Numbered from the stretch's first letter, positions 17,650 to 28,928 are shown. The stretch: DNA of 64,000 nt from an uncultured Erysipelotrichaceae bacterium (GCA_900314865.1 OMWW01000001.1:65457-129456), one strand, 5' to 3'. Program-made: numbers and translations. The notes: generated by a model from the letters alone, not told the origin.

Positions 17650-18798
17650 TTACTCTTTTCGCCACACCATTTTGTTAACGACACCGACATAAGATTGAAT
17701 GATTTTTACAACCTTATCTGAGACGTTCGTGTCAACATAATCATCAACTGGTTTACATCCTTTTTTATTGAGGACCGCAACCTCCACTGCTTGAAGTAAG
17801 TTCTTGGTGTCGATACCTGCTAAAACGAAGCAAGCACTATCAAGAGCTTCTGGTCTTTCAGTAGATGTTCTAATGCAGACTGCAGCAATTGGTTTTCCTA
17901 TTGAAGCGTAGAAACTGCTTTCTTCTGGAAGAGTGCCGCTATCGCTAACAACCGCATAAGCATTCATTTGTAAGTTGTTATAGTCATGGAAACCTAATGG
18001 TTCATGCATAACCACTCTTTTGTCTAATTTAAATCCTGTAGCTTCAAGTTTCTTTTTACTACGTGGATGGCAGCTATATAAGATAGGCATATCATATATT
18101 TCTGCTAACTTATTAATCGCAGTGAATAAGGAGAAGAAGTTCTTATCAGTATCGATATTTTCTTCTCTATGAGCGCTTAATAAGATGTATTTACCTTTTT
18201 GGAGATTGAGTCTTTTTAAAATATCACTATTTTCAATTTCCTTAAGGTTATTGGTGAGAACTTCCGCCATTGGGGAACCAGTGACATAAGTTCTTTCTTT
18301 TGGTAAACCACAATCAGCTAAATATCTTCTAGCGTGTTCACTATAAGCAAGGTTCACATCAGAGATGATATCAACGATTCTTCTATTGGTTTCTTCTGGT
18401 AAACATTCGTCTTTACATCTATTACCAGCTTCCATATGGAAGATAGGTAAGTGTAAACGTTTCGCGCCAATAACACTTAAGCAGCTATTGGTGTCACCTA
18501 AAACTAAGACTGCGTCAGGTTGATTGATAACCATCGCTTCATAACTCTTAGCAATGATATTACCCATTGTTTCACCTAAGTCTTTACCAACCGCATTAAG
18601 ATAGATGTCTGGATCTTTGATTCCTAAGTCTTTGAAGAACACTCCATTAAGGGTGTAATCATAATTTTGTCCAGTGTGAACAAGAAGTGTGTCAAAGTAT
18701 TCACGGCATTTATTGATAACTGCAGCGAGTCTAATGATTTCTGGTCTAGTGCCAACGATAATCATTAATTTGATTTTTCCATTATCTTTGAAAGGCAT
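17650..18798 (-). CDS. fnlC: UDP-N-acetylglucosamine 2-epimerase family (CapG/FnlC type)
   Basis: Performs the C-2 epimerisation that completes UDP-L-FucNAc. 382 residues. VLGDTNSCL, FHMEAGNRCKDECLPEETNR, LLSAHREENID and DSGTLPEES are the characteristic blocks of the WecB/CapG family; NRCKDECLPEE places it nearer CapG/FnlC than WecB. Strong GGAGG 8 bases before ATG 18798. Middle gene of the fnlA-fnlC-fnlB operon. A plain ManNAc-type WecB function is less likely given both neighbours. Confidence 0.93.
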   Translation of the reverse strand: MPFKDNGKIKLMIIVGTRPEIIRLAAVINKCREYFDTLLVHTGQNYDYTLNGVFFKDLGIKDPDIYLNAVGKDLGETMGNIIAKSYEAMVINQPDAVLVLGDTNSCLSVIGAKRLHLPIFHMEAGNRCKDECLPEETNRRIVDIISDVNLAYSEHARRYLADCGLPKERTYVTGSPMAEVLTNNLKEIENSDILKRLNLQKGKYILLSAHREENIDTDKNFFSLFTAINKLAEIYDMPILYSCHPRSKKKLEATGFKLDKRVVMHEPLGFHDYNNLQMNAYAVVSDSGTLPEESSFYASIGKPIAAVCIRTSTERPEALDSACFVLAGIDTKNLLQAVEVAVLNKKGCKPVDDYVDTNVSDKVVKIIQSYVGVVNKMVWRKE

Positions 18799-18826
18799 TG
18801 TTTTGTCCTCCTAGTATATGTGGTAA

Positions 18827-20020
18827 TTATTCGTGTTGTTTAACTGGACCACCGAAGAGTTCAAGTTTCTTAAGTAACTCTTCCATTCCTTTAACATCTA
18901 ATCTACCAGTGTTATGTGATGTATAACTTTCACCAAGGTTGAGTTTCTTATTACCTTTGGAGAAATATTTATCATAGTTAAGGTCTCTATTATCTGCTTT
19001 AACACAGAAGAAGTTGCCTAAATCGATAGCCTTGAGCATTTCTTCTTGAGTGACTAAGGTTTCAAATAATTTTTCACCGTGTCTAGTTCCAATATAGGAA
19101 ATACCAGTCTTGCTACCAGTTAAATTGATAACTGCTTTCGCTAAAGTTTCAATAGTGGCCGCTGGAGCTTTTTGGACGAATAAGTCACCTTGTTCACCGT
19201 GTTCAAAAGCGTATAACACTAAGTCAACCGCATCATCTAAGGTCATCATGAATCTAGTCATTTCTGGATTAGTAATGGTGATTGGCTTACCTTCATGAAT
19301 TTGATTTAAGAATAGAGGAATAACACTTCCACGGCTTGCCATAACGTTACCGTATCTAGTTAAGCAAAGCACTGTATCGCCTGGAAGAAGTTGTCTACTT
19401 CTAGCGATAACATTCTTTTCCATCAAAGCTTTGGAGATACCCATCGCGTTGATTGGGTAAGCAGCTTTATCTGTAGAAAGGAAGATGGCCTTTTTAACTC
19501 CATTACGGACACAGGCAGTAATAACGTTATCAGAACCAATTACGTTAGTTCTAACAGCTTCCATTGGATAGAATTCACAAGATGGAACTTGTTTTAACGC
19601 AGCAGCGGAGAAGACATAGTCAACACCTTTGAAAGCGTCAATGATAGAATCAAGGTTTCTCACATCACCAATGTAGAATTTGAGTTTCTCATTGTTATAA
19701 GCCTTTCTCATATCATCTTGTTTCTTTTCGTCACGAGATAAGATTCTAATTTCTTTAATTTCAGTATTTAAGAAACGATCCACGACTGCGTGGCCAAAGC
19801 TACCAGTACCACCGGTAATGAGTAAGACTTTATCTTTTAAGATGGATGTATCTTTAGCAATATACTCCATTAATCTATCTTTAATAGCTTGGAGTTTTAA
19901 TTGATCTGCTTTCTTTTCGTTGCTTTCATATTGAACATAAGTTCTAAGTGGCATCTTCACAACATTAGATGCTTCTTTTTGAGTTAGTTTGCAATTATTG
20001 CGTAATTCTTTAAGTGTCAT
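18827..20020 (-). CDS. fnlA: HTH domain fused to UDP-GlcNAc 4,6-dehydratase/5-epimerase (CapE/FnlA)
   Basis: First enzyme of UDP-L-FucNAc synthesis, acting on UDP-GlcNAc. 397 residues. Residues 1-55 are an XRE-like helix-turn-helix (TLKELRNNCKLTQKEASNVV, then PLRTYVQYES). Residues about 63-397 are the enzyme: GGTGSFGHAV (NAD binding), STDKAAYPINAMGISKALM (active-site region), and the C-terminal TRHGEKLFETL block typical of CapE/FnlA. The enzymes normally begin at about residue 60 here, so the HTH is an added domain. ATG 20020 has AGAGGTG upstream. The 11-base palindrome GCAATTATTGC occurs inside the HTH codons (19991) and upstream (20080), suggesting self-regulation. The HTH assignment is by eye but clear. 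Confidence 0.92.
   Translation of the reverse strand: MTLKELRNNCKLTQKEASNVVKMPLRTYVQYESNEKKADQLKLQAIKDRLMEYIAKDTSILKDKVLLITGGTGSFGHAVVDRFLNTEIKEIRILSRDEKKQDDMRKAYNNEKLKFYIGDVRNLDSIIDAFKGVDYVFSAAALKQVPSCEFYPMEAVRTNVIGSDNVITACVRNGVKKAIFLSTDKAAYPINAMGISKALMEKNVIARSRQLLPGDTVLCLTRYGNVMASRGSVIPLFLNQIHEGKPITITNPEMTRFMMTLDDAVDLVLYAFEHGEQGDLFVQKAPAATIETLAKAVINLTGSKTGISYIGTRHGEKLFETLVTQEEMLKAIDLGNFFCVKADNRDLNYDKYFSKGNKKLNLGESYTSHNTGRLDVKGMEELLKKLELFGGPVKQHE
19991..20001. promoter_or_regulatory. Palindrome copy 1, inside the fnlA HTH codons
   Basis: Perfect GCAATTATTGC palindrome, encoding part of Arg7-Asn8-Asn9-Cys10 of the HTH-FnlA fusion. Identical to the copy at 20080. Candidate operator for the fusion protein. 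Confidence 0.45.
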
Positions 20021-20079
20021 TTTTGCACCTCTTTCGCATATATAATATATATAAATTGATATATGTGTAAAGAAGAAAA

Positions 20080-20090
20080 GCAATTATTGC
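20080..20090. promoter_or_regulatory. Palindrome copy 2, upstream of fnlA
   Basis: Perfect GCAATTATTGC, 60 bases upstream of the fnlA ATG and 89 bases from copy 1. It sits just upstream of the TTTACA and AT-rich -10 region that probably starts the operon. Candidate operator. Confidence 0.5.
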
Positions 20091-20100
20091 ATATTTATGT

Positions 20101-20130
20101 AAAGAAAAAGCGGACCACTAGAATCCGCTA
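20101..20130 (-). terminator. serS terminator
   Basis: On the minus strand AGCGGA (20129-20124) pairs with TCCGCT (20114-20109), followed by TTTTCTTT. It separates serS from the fnl operon. Confidence 0.85.
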
Positions 20131-20148
20131 ATAAATGAATGATTTATC

Positions 20149-21432
20149 CTATTTTTTGACTGGTTTAAGAACCTTGATACCACCCATGAATGGTTGAAGT
20201 ACTTCAGGAACTAAAACACTACCATCTTCTTGTTGATATTGTTCTAAGATGGCTGGGAAGACACGGCTAGTGGCTAAGCCAGAAGCATTAAGTGTGTGAA
20301 CAAATCTGGTCTTACCAGTTTTAGAATCTCTATATCTACATTTACCTCTACGAGCTTGATAATCGCGTGCGTTACTTGCAGATGATACTTCTTTATAAAT
20401 ACCAATAGAAGGAATATAAACTTCAATGTCATATGTTCTTGCCATGGAGTGAGAAATATCACCAGCGGCTAATTTAGAGATTTGGAAGTGTAATCCAAGT
20501 TTTTCAACTAAGGAAGCAGCCTTACCCACTAATTCTTCGAAAGCTTTATCGCTATCTTCAGGTTTGGTGTATTGAACCATTTCAACTTTATCGAATTGAT
20601 AACCACGGATCATGCCTCTTTCTTCGGTACGATAACTACCGGCTTCTCTACGATAGCAAGGAGTGTAAGCGAAGTACTTTTTAGGAAGTTCATCTTCACT
20701 TAAAATCTCATCTCTATGTAAGTTCACTAAAGCAGTTTCAGCAGTAGGAAGGAGGAATCTTTGTGGTTCAAGTCCACTAAGCCAGAAAACGTCTTCTCTG
20801 AATTTAGGGAATTGGCCAGCAACGAATCCGCTTTGTTCGTTTAATAAGTGTGGTGGTAGGATAAATTCATATCCATCCTTTAAATGTTCTGACATGAAGA
20901 AGTTAAGTAAAGCCCATTCAAGTCTAGCGCCTAAATTTGTATAGATCCAACTACCTCTACCGGCAATCTTAGCACCACGATCATAATCCACCAAACCTAA
21001 GGATGTAGCAAGTTCAACATGGTCCTTCATTTTGAAGCTAAATTCTGGTTTCTTTCCGACGACTTTAATGACCTTGTTATTCTCTTTACCACCACCAACT
21101 AAATCATCATCTGGTAAATTTGGTAAAGCGGCGACAAAATCAGTAATTTTCCCATCTAATTCCGCTAATTTCTCTTCAAATTCTTTATTTTTTGCGGCTA
21201 TTTCTTTTACTTTTTCAAATACTGGTTTTACATCTTGACCAGCTTTTTTAAGTTGTGGAACAGAGGCTGAAAGTTTATTCATCTCAGCCTTGTTATTTTC
21301 TACAACTTGCATTAATTCTCTTTTTTCTTTATCCCAAGAAAGGAGTTCTGTAAAATCAGCGTCCCAAAGTTTTTTGGCCAAAGCTTCTTTTACATATTCT
21401 GGCTTTTCTCTAATTAAATTAATATCGATCAT
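20149..21432 (-). CDS. serS: Seryl-tRNA synthetase
   Basis: Charges tRNA-Ser in the cytoplasm. 427 residues, the bacterial norm. The N-terminal coiled-coil arm is at residues 30-100; class II motif 2 is FAYTPCYRREAGSYRTEERGMIRGYQF (quoted only in part: YRREAGSYRTEERGMIR), motif 3 is LNASGLATSRVFPAILEQYQ. It has its own TATAAT (21464-21469 on the plus strand) just after gyrA; the leader contains a short CGAATT/AATTCG dyad rather than a T-box. GGAA about 10 bases before the ATG is a weak ribosome site. Confidence 0.97.
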   Translation of the reverse strand: MIDINLIREKPEYVKEALAKKLWDADFTELLSWDKEKRELMQVVENNKAEMNKLSASVPQLKKAGQDVKPVFEKVKEIAAKNKEFEEKLAELDGKITDFVAALPNLPDDDLVGGGKENNKVIKVVGKKPEFSFKMKDHVELATSLGLVDYDRGAKIAGRGSWIYTNLGARLEWALLNFFMSEHLKDGYEFILPPHLLNEQSGFVAGQFPKFREDVFWLSGLEPQRFLLPTAETALVNLHRDEILSEDELPKKYFAYTPCYRREAGSYRTEERGMIRGYQFDKVEMVQYTKPEDSDKAFEELVGKAASLVEKLGLHFQISKLAAGDISHSMARTYDIEVYIPSIGIYKEVSSASNARDYQARRGKCRYRDSKTGKTRFVHTLNASGLATSRVFPAILEQYQQEDGSVLVPEVLQPFMGGIKVLKPVKK

Positions 21433-21450
21433 AATTATGTTTCCAATCTT

Positions 21451-21469
21451 CGAATTTAATTCGATTATA
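21451..21469 (-). promoter_or_regulatory. serS -10 and adjacent dyad
   Basis: TATAAT (21469-21464) followed on the transcript by CGAATT-A-AATTCG (21463-21451). The dyad begins at about +1, so it may be a 5' hairpin stabilising the mRNA or an operator. Confidence 0.5.
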
Positions 21470-21477
21470 TAGGTTAA

Positions 21478-24105
21478 TTATTCTTCGCCTTCATTACTTG
21501 GTAAAGCGGTATCATTTTCTGCACTTGGTGCTTCAGAAACGACTTCTTCTTCACCTTCCATAGGTGCGTTTTCATCGATTTCTTCATGTGGCACGATTGC
21601 GATAGAAACAATCTTTTGACGGCCTTCTAAGTTCATGACTTTAACGCCGGAAGTATTACGTCCACAGATTCTAATTTGATTGAGTGGAGTTCTAATAACA
21701 ATACCAGCGTTAGTGATACACATTAAGTCATCTTCTAGAGACACTGCTCTAACAGCGATTAAGTCACCAACTTTATCAGTGGCTTTTAAGGTTGTAACAC
21801 CTTTAGCGCCACGTTTGGTAATACGATATGTGAGTCCACCATCTTCATCGATAAATGGAGTGAGTTTACCAAATCCTTTAGAAGTCATAGCTAAGATATG
21901 TTCACCTTCTAATGAAGTAGTAACACCAACAACATATTCGTCATCAGCTAAATCAATACCTTTAACACCGCTTGCGGTTCTACCCATTGGTCTAACTTCG
22001 TCACATTTGAAGTTAACCATTTTGCTATTACTTGCAGCAATGCCGATAACAGTGTCTTCTTCGACTTCTTTAACAGCGAATAAGGTATCACCTTCTCTTA
22101 ATGAGATAGCGATTTTACCGTTTTGACGGATGGATTCATACTCACTAATTAAGGTCTTCTTAACAACACCTTCTTTGGTGAAGAACATTAAGTAGTGATC
22201 TTCAGCGTATTCATCGCAAGCAATAATTGCTTTAACGTTTTCGCCTTTTTCGATGTTGATTAAGTTAATGATTGGGACACCTTTACTGGCTTTAGAGAAT
22301 TCTGGAATCATATAACCACGAATTCTATAGACTTTACCGAAATCGGTAAAGAAGAGTAAGTCAGTATGTGTTTTGGTGTAGACCATACTTTCAACGATAT
22401 CGTTTTCGTTAGTGGACATACCTCTAACGCCTCTTCCACCTCTATTTTGGGCTCTGAAGGAATCAGAAGTTAATCTCTTAACGTAGCCACCTCTTGTAAT
22501 AGCGACGACGATATTTTCTTGTGGAATAAGATCTTCATCATCAATACTTGCCGCATCATTAGTGATTTCAGTTCTACGCTCATCCGCGTATTTCTCTTTA
22601 ATTTCTAATAATTCTTTAACGACGACTTCGATTTCGTTTTCGCGGCTAGAAAGAATACGATTATATTCCGCAATATTTGCTTCAAGTAATGCTTTTTCAG
22701 CTTCGAGTTTATCTTCTTCGATACCAGTTAATCTTCTTAAGGTCATACCTAAGATTGCAGTAACTTGAGCTTCGGAGAAGCTATATTTTTCCATTAAGGC
22801 GACAGTCGCGTCTTCTGGAGTCTTACTTTCTTTGATGATATCAACGATTTCATCAATGTTGTCATGACATTTAATTAAGCCCACAACGATATGATGTCTA
22901 TCTTCATCTTTTCTAAGTAAGAACTTTGTTCTTCTTTCAATGACTTCCACTTGGAAATCAAGGTATTTTTGTAAAAGAACATTGAGTGGTGCAATTTTTG
23001 GTGCACCATCAATTAAGCAAAGCATAATAATGCCATAGCTTGTTTGAAGTGAGGTATTCTTGAATAATTGGTTGAGTAAAACTTCAGGAATGATGTCTCT
23101 TCTAACTTCGATAACAATACGAGTTCCTTTTTTGTTGGTTTCATCTCTAACTTCAGTGATACCATCAACAATCTTGTCTCTTGCTAATTGAGCAATGTTT
23201 TCCACTAAAGTGGATTTGTTTAAACCATATGGGATTTCATCGATAACGATTCTCTTTAAACCGTGTTCGCCTCTTTCTTCGATGTGGCTCTTAGCTCTAA
23301 TAGCGATACTACCGGTACCAGTTTCATAAGCATCTCTAATGCCGCTTCTACCTAAAATGAGAGCGCCAGTAGGGAAATCTGGACCTTTAACATATTGCAT
23401 TAATTCGACATTTGATATTTCTGGGTTATGAGCAATAGCGATAACACCATCAATAACTTCACCTAAATTGTGTGGTGGAATATTAGTGGCCATACCAACA
23501 GCGATACCACTAGAACCATTAACTAATAAGTTAGGGAATCTAGAAGGTAAAACACTTGGTTCTTGTTCACTACCATCATAGTTATCGACAAAGTCGACAG
23601 TGTCACAGTCAATGTCTCTAACCATTTCTAGAGCAATTCTACTCATTCTGGCTTCGGTATAACGCATAGCCGCTGGTTCATCACCATCGATGCTACCAAA
23701 GTTACCGTGGCCATCAACAAGACAATGTCTCATATTCCATTCTTGAGCAAATCTTGCTAAAGAAAGATAAATTGCAGAGTCACCATGTGGGTGATATTTA
23801 CCCATAACGTCACCGACAATTCTTGCGGATTTGACGTGTGGTTTATCAGGAGTAATTCCAGATTCATCCATGCCATAGATAATTCTTCTATGAACTGGTT
23901 TTAAACCATCTCTTGCGTCTGGAATAGCACGAGAGACGATAACACTCATCGCGTAATCTAAGAAGGATTCTTTAACAATATCAACAGTGCTAACATCTTT
24001 TAAACCGGCAGAAATACCAGCTTCAATTTCATTAGCTTGTTCTTCGTTAACTTCGTCGTTAGATTCTTCGACTTCGTTTTCTAATTTTTCTTCTTCGAAC
24101 AACAT
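21478..24105 (-). CDS. gyrA: DNA gyrase subunit A
   Basis: Breakage-reunion subunit of gyrase, working with GyrB to introduce negative supercoils. 875 residues. An acidic N-terminal extension of about 40 residues precedes the usual start (LKDVSTVDIVKESFLDYAMS). ARDGLKPVHRRI, YHPHGDSAIY and AMRYTEARMS with the catalytic Tyr are present; QNRGGRGVRGM is the GyrA box that distinguishes it from ParC. The C-terminal beta-pinwheel is followed by an acidic tail of about 30 residues. AAGGAG upstream of ATG 24105. It follows gyrB by 18 bases in one operon. Confidence 0.98.
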   Translation of the reverse strand: MLFEEEKLENEVEESNDEVNEEQANEIEAGISAGLKDVSTVDIVKESFLDYAMSVIVSRAIPDARDGLKPVHRRIIYGMDESGITPDKPHVKSARIVGDVMGKYHPHGDSAIYLSLARFAQEWNMRHCLVDGHGNFGSIDGDEPAAMRYTEARMSRIALEMVRDIDCDTVDFVDNYDGSEQEPSVLPSRFPNLLVNGSSGIAVGMATNIPPHNLGEVIDGVIAIAHNPEISNVELMQYVKGPDFPTGALILGRSGIRDAYETGTGSIAIRAKSHIEERGEHGLKRIVIDEIPYGLNKSTLVENIAQLARDKIVDGITEVRDETNKKGTRIVIEVRRDIIPEVLLNQLFKNTSLQTSYGIIMLCLIDGAPKIAPLNVLLQKYLDFQVEVIERRTKFLLRKDEDRHHIVVGLIKCHDNIDEIVDIIKESKTPEDATVALMEKYSFSEAQVTAILGMTLRRLTGIEEDKLEAEKALLEANIAEYNRILSSRENEIEVVVKELLEIKEKYADERRTEITNDAASIDDEDLIPQENIVVAITRGGYVKRLTSDSFRAQNRGGRGVRGMSTNENDIVESMVYTKTHTDLLFFTDFGKVYRIRGYMIPEFSKASKGVPIINLINIEKGENVKAIIACDEYAEDHYLMFFTKEGVVKKTLISEYESIRQNGKIAISLREGDTLFAVKEVEEDTVIGIAASNSKMVNFKCDEVRPMGRTASGVKGIDLADDEYVVGVTTSLEGEHILAMTSKGFGKLTPFIDEDGGLTYRITKRGAKGVTTLKATDKVGDLIAVRAVSLEDDLMCITNAGIVIRTPLNQIRICGRNTSGVKVMNLEGRQKIVSIAIVPHEEIDENAPMEGEEEVVSEAPSAENDTALPSNEGEE

Positions 24106-24123
24106 TGTTACTTTCTCCTTTCA

Positions 24124-26211
<2,088 letters not shown>

Positions 26212-27255
26212 TTACAATTTGATATGGGTTGCCCCATCTATTTCCAGTTTGGTGTCAGTAATGAATACTTGCTCAAACTTTTTTAGAAACGCGATGAGTA
26301 GTTCTCTATGTTTTTTGTCGAGTTCTGACATTACATCATCGAGAACCACTACTGGTTTTTTCTCCTTCTCCTTGATGAGGAAATAAGGAGCTAATTTTAA
26401 GGCTAATGCAGTCATTCTGTTTTCACCTTGGGAGCCAAATGTACTGATATCCTTGCCATTTAGGCTAACAGAGATATCTTCACGATGAACCCCGATAGAA
26501 GTTGCCTTATGCCTCAAATCACTTTCTAATGAGCTATTAAACGCTTCTAAGGCGACATTTTGATAATCACTGGTCATCTGAACGAATGGACGGTAAGTAA
26601 TTTCAATCTTGCTACTTATGCCCGTGAGCGCGCGCGTTATTTTAATAAGGATATCATTGATATCCTTGACAAACATGGCCCGATAATTGATGATTGGACC
26701 CGCATATTTCACGAGTAATTCGGTAGTGGTATCAAGTAATTTTTTGTCAATATTTCCATTCTTGAGAATCTCATTTCTTTGTTTAAGAGCTTTCTCATAT
26801 CTCGATATATATTCAAGATAGATTGGAAATTGTTTTGAGAGATTGATATCCAGGAAATTTCTTCTCTCTTTTGGTGATCCTTTGAATAGCATCACGTCTT
26901 TTGGCTCAAATAGGAGCACATTCACGCATTTAGCGAGATCGCTTAACTTTGATACCTTTTTGCCATTAACAAGAACAGAACGTCCTCTTTTAGTGATTAG
27001 AATACGAATACGTCGTTTGAGTTCGCCTTCATACACCACAGAATCAATTTGTGAGTATTCTTTGTGATAGGAGATGAGATCTTCATCTTCCACCCCACGA
27101 AAGCTCCTTGCTAACGAGAGATAATATATCGCTTCAACGATATTAGTTTTTCCACTCGCATTAGCCCCAGTAATGACGTTAATGCCATCACCGAATTGCA
27201 ATGATAAGTGAGAATGGTTACGGAAGTCTTTAAGACTAAGAGATTCAACAATCAT
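26212..27255 (-). CDS. recF: DNA replication and repair protein RecF
   Basis: SMC-like ATPase loading RecA at gapped DNA with RecO and RecR (recR is at 62689). 347 residues. Walker A is GANASGKTN, the signature region is TFGSQGENRMTALALKL, and Walker B is VVLDDVMSELD. The ATG lies 1 base after the yaaA stop, so the S4 protein and RecF are translated together. Confidence 0.97.
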   Translation of the reverse strand: MIVESLSLKDFRNHSHLSLQFGDGINVITGANASGKTNIVEAIYYLSLARSFRGVEDEDLISYHKEYSQIDSVVYEGELKRRIRILITKRGRSVLVNGKKVSKLSDLAKCVNVLLFEPKDVMLFKGSPKERRNFLDINLSKQFPIYLEYISRYEKALKQRNEILKNGNIDKKLLDTTTELLVKYAGPIINYRAMFVKDINDILIKITRALTGISSKIEITYRPFVQMTSDYQNVALEAFNSSLESDLRHKATSIGVHREDISVSLNGKDISTFGSQGENRMTALALKLAPYFLIKEKEKKPVVVLDDVMSELDKKHRELLIAFLKKFEQVFITDTKLEIDGATHIKL

Positions 27256-27256
27256 C

Positions 27257-27475
27257 TTATTTAATCAAGAATTCCGCTTTATTTGCCTTAACAATATCGC
27301 CTCGATATAATTTTCGACCTCGACGGTTTTCTTTCTCTCCGTTGACGTATACATCGTTTTCCGCTAAAAAGATTTTCGCCATTCCTCCAGTAGGAATGAG
27401 ATCGGTAATTTTGAGAAGAACATTCAAGGTAATGTATTCTTCATCATCACGGATTTTTACTTCTTTTTTAGCCAT
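27257..27475 (-). CDS. yaaA: S4-domain RNA-binding protein YaaA (RlbA)
   Basis: 72 residues, almost entirely one S4 RNA-binding domain: ITLNVLLKITDLIPTGGMAK, then YVNGEKENRRGRKLYRGD. Its place between dnaN and recF is standard for Firmicutes; ribosome assembly has been proposed for the family. A TATAAT within a 13-base palindrome lies about 20 bases upstream of the ATG, with AGAG as a modest ribosome site, so yaaA-recF probably has its own promoter. Confidence 0.93.
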   Translation of the reverse strand: MAKKEVKIRDDEEYITLNVLLKITDLIPTGGMAKIFLAENDVYVNGEKENRRGRKLYRGDIVKANKAEFLIK

Positions 27476-27490
27476 GGAATCGTACTCTAT

Positions 27491-27551
27491 GTGTATTATA
27501 CACGATATAGCCTATAAATGAAATAAATATATTTCATATTTTCTTATAGGC
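27491..27551 (-). promoter_or_regulatory. yaaA promoter palindrome and long upstream hairpin
   Basis: GTGTATTATACAC (27491-27503) is a perfect palindrome containing the probable -10. Beyond it GCCTATAA (27510-27517) pairs with TTATAGGC (27544-27551) and, inside, ATGAAAT (27518-27524) pairs with ATTTCAT (27531-27537), a possible 42-base cruciform or hairpin. It lies between the dnaN terminator and yaaA. The role is not evident. Confidence 0.5.
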
Positions 27552-27612
27552 ACCAAATACATGATTTAATGGGCAAAAAACACCTCTAGAAGTTTGATAA
27601 ATCAAAAAGATG

Positions 27613-27645
27613 ATAAAAAGAAAAGGCGTCATCATAACGCCTCTT
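27613..27645 (-). terminator. dnaN terminator
   Basis: On the minus strand AGGCGT (27642-27637) pairs with ACGCCT (27629-27624), followed by TTTCTTTTT. It splits dnaA-dnaN from yaaA-recF. Confidence 0.88.
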
Positions 27646-27662
27646 AAACTGTCTATTTTGAA

Positions 27663-28787
27663 TTAATAAGTTCTTACTGGTGTAACGATTTGAATAATTG
27701 ATTCATCGTTAGGATTTTTGATCACAAATGGTTTCATTTCACCAACAAATAAGAATGTTACATCTTCGCTTCCAAGAGCCCTGATAGCAGAGGAAACAAA
27801 CTCACTATTGAAAGAGATTTGTAGGTTATTTCCTTCGAACTTGAATGTTTCAATTCTTTCACTAGCAGAACCAACTTGAGTGGACTTCGCGCTGATTTCC
27901 ACATGATCTTCATCTAAGTTGAGATCAACAACGTTCTCTCTATCAATAGATAGAATGTTAACACGGTCGATGGCTTTCAAGAAATCTGAGGCATTAACTT
28001 CTAAAGAGTAGTTTGTAATGCGTGGAACGATGTTCTTAGTGTTAGGATATTCACCTGCAATTAAACGTGTCGCTACGACGGTGTTTTCGAATGTAAATAA
28101 GGCTTTCTTATCGCTAAGAGCAACCTTAAGAGATTCTGCACCTTCTAAAAGGTGGTCAATTTCAATCATCATCTTCGCAGGAACATTAGCGGAGAATTGT
28201 AAATCAGTAGAAATAGAGATTTGTTTTCTAGCTAAACGAGCGCTGTCAGTAGTGGTTGCAGTTAAAACACCATTACTAGCTTCTAAGTTAACAGCAGTTA
28301 AAATTGGACGTTGTTCTTTTAAAGAAGCTGCAAAGGCAGTTTGTGAAACTAAAGCAGAGAATTCTAATTTGGTTAAAGAGATTTGAATACCGGTTGGTTC
28401 TAAATCAACATCTGGATATTCATTTGCTTTAATACAGTTTAAGTTATACTTAATCTTACCTGCTGTAATAACGGCGATAGTAGAATCAATAACTTCAAAG
28501 CTAATTTCTTCAGCATCAATCTTTCTTGCCATGTCTGTAATGATCTTGGCGTTAACTAATGTTGTTCCTTCTTGAATGTTTCTAATGATTTCTTTGTCAT
28601 CAATAGCAAAAGGAATGGTGGTTTTAATTGTTAATTCATAGTTGCTACCTGTGATAGATAAACCTCTATCATCTAATTCAAGTTTCAAATTAGCTAAAAC
28701 AGGAACAGCACTATTTTTGGAATTTACTGCTCTACCAGCGATGAGTAATGATTTTAAGAATTCGTCTCGTTTAATTATAAATCTCAT
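27663..28787 (-). CDS. dnaN: DNA polymerase III beta sliding clamp
   Basis: Ring-shaped processivity clamp. 374 residues, with the three-domain clamp pattern: start MRFIIKRDEFLKSLLIAGRA, the NLKLELDDRGLSITGSNYEL repeat strand and the C-terminal IIQIVTPVRTY. AAGGT lies about 9 bases upstream of the ATG. Downstream of dnaA on the same strand with an origin half between them. Its other partners in this window are dnaX and the partial holB. Confidence 0.98.
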   Translation of the reverse strand: MRFIIKRDEFLKSLLIAGRAVNSKNSAVPVLANLKLELDDRGLSITGSNYELTIKTTIPFAIDDKEIIRNIQEGTTLVNAKIITDMARKIDAEEISFEVIDSTIAVITAGKIKYNLNCIKANEYPDVDLEPTGIQISLTKLEFSALVSQTAFAASLKEQRPILTAVNLEASNGVLTATTTDSARLARKQISISTDLQFSANVPAKMMIEIDHLLEGAESLKVALSDKKALFTFENTVVATRLIAGEYPNTKNIVPRITNYSLEVNASDFLKAIDRVNILSIDRENVVDLNLDEDHVEISAKSTQVGSASERIETFKFEGNNLQISFNSEFVSSAIRALGSEDVTFLFVGEMKPFVIKNPNDESIIQIVTPVRTY

Positions 28788-28841
28788 TTAGAATTACCTT
28801 CTTTTTGTTTATATATTAATTATATTAATAATAATAAGTCC

Positions 28842-28858
28842 TGTGGATATGTGGATAA
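28842..28858. other. oriC2: oriC, second part: DnaA boxes between dnaA and dnaN
   Basis: Two abutting boxes, TGTGGATAT (28842-28850) and TGTGGATAA (28850-28858), beside an AT-only stretch (28808-28837) that could unwind. With the cluster upstream of dnaA this gives the bipartite origin known in Bacillus. Confidence 0.75.
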
Positions 28859-28928
28859 CTCGGACTTTCAAGCCTTAAATTTATTCTAACATAGCGGCTT
28901 GATTTCTAACATTTATTTTTTAAATAAA

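Noticed and set aside
21680-22126. 148-codon open frame on the plus strand inside gyrA
   Set aside because: Antisense shadow of a highly conserved gyrA region; Ser/Pro/Leu-rich composition, no start signals and no recognisable domain.
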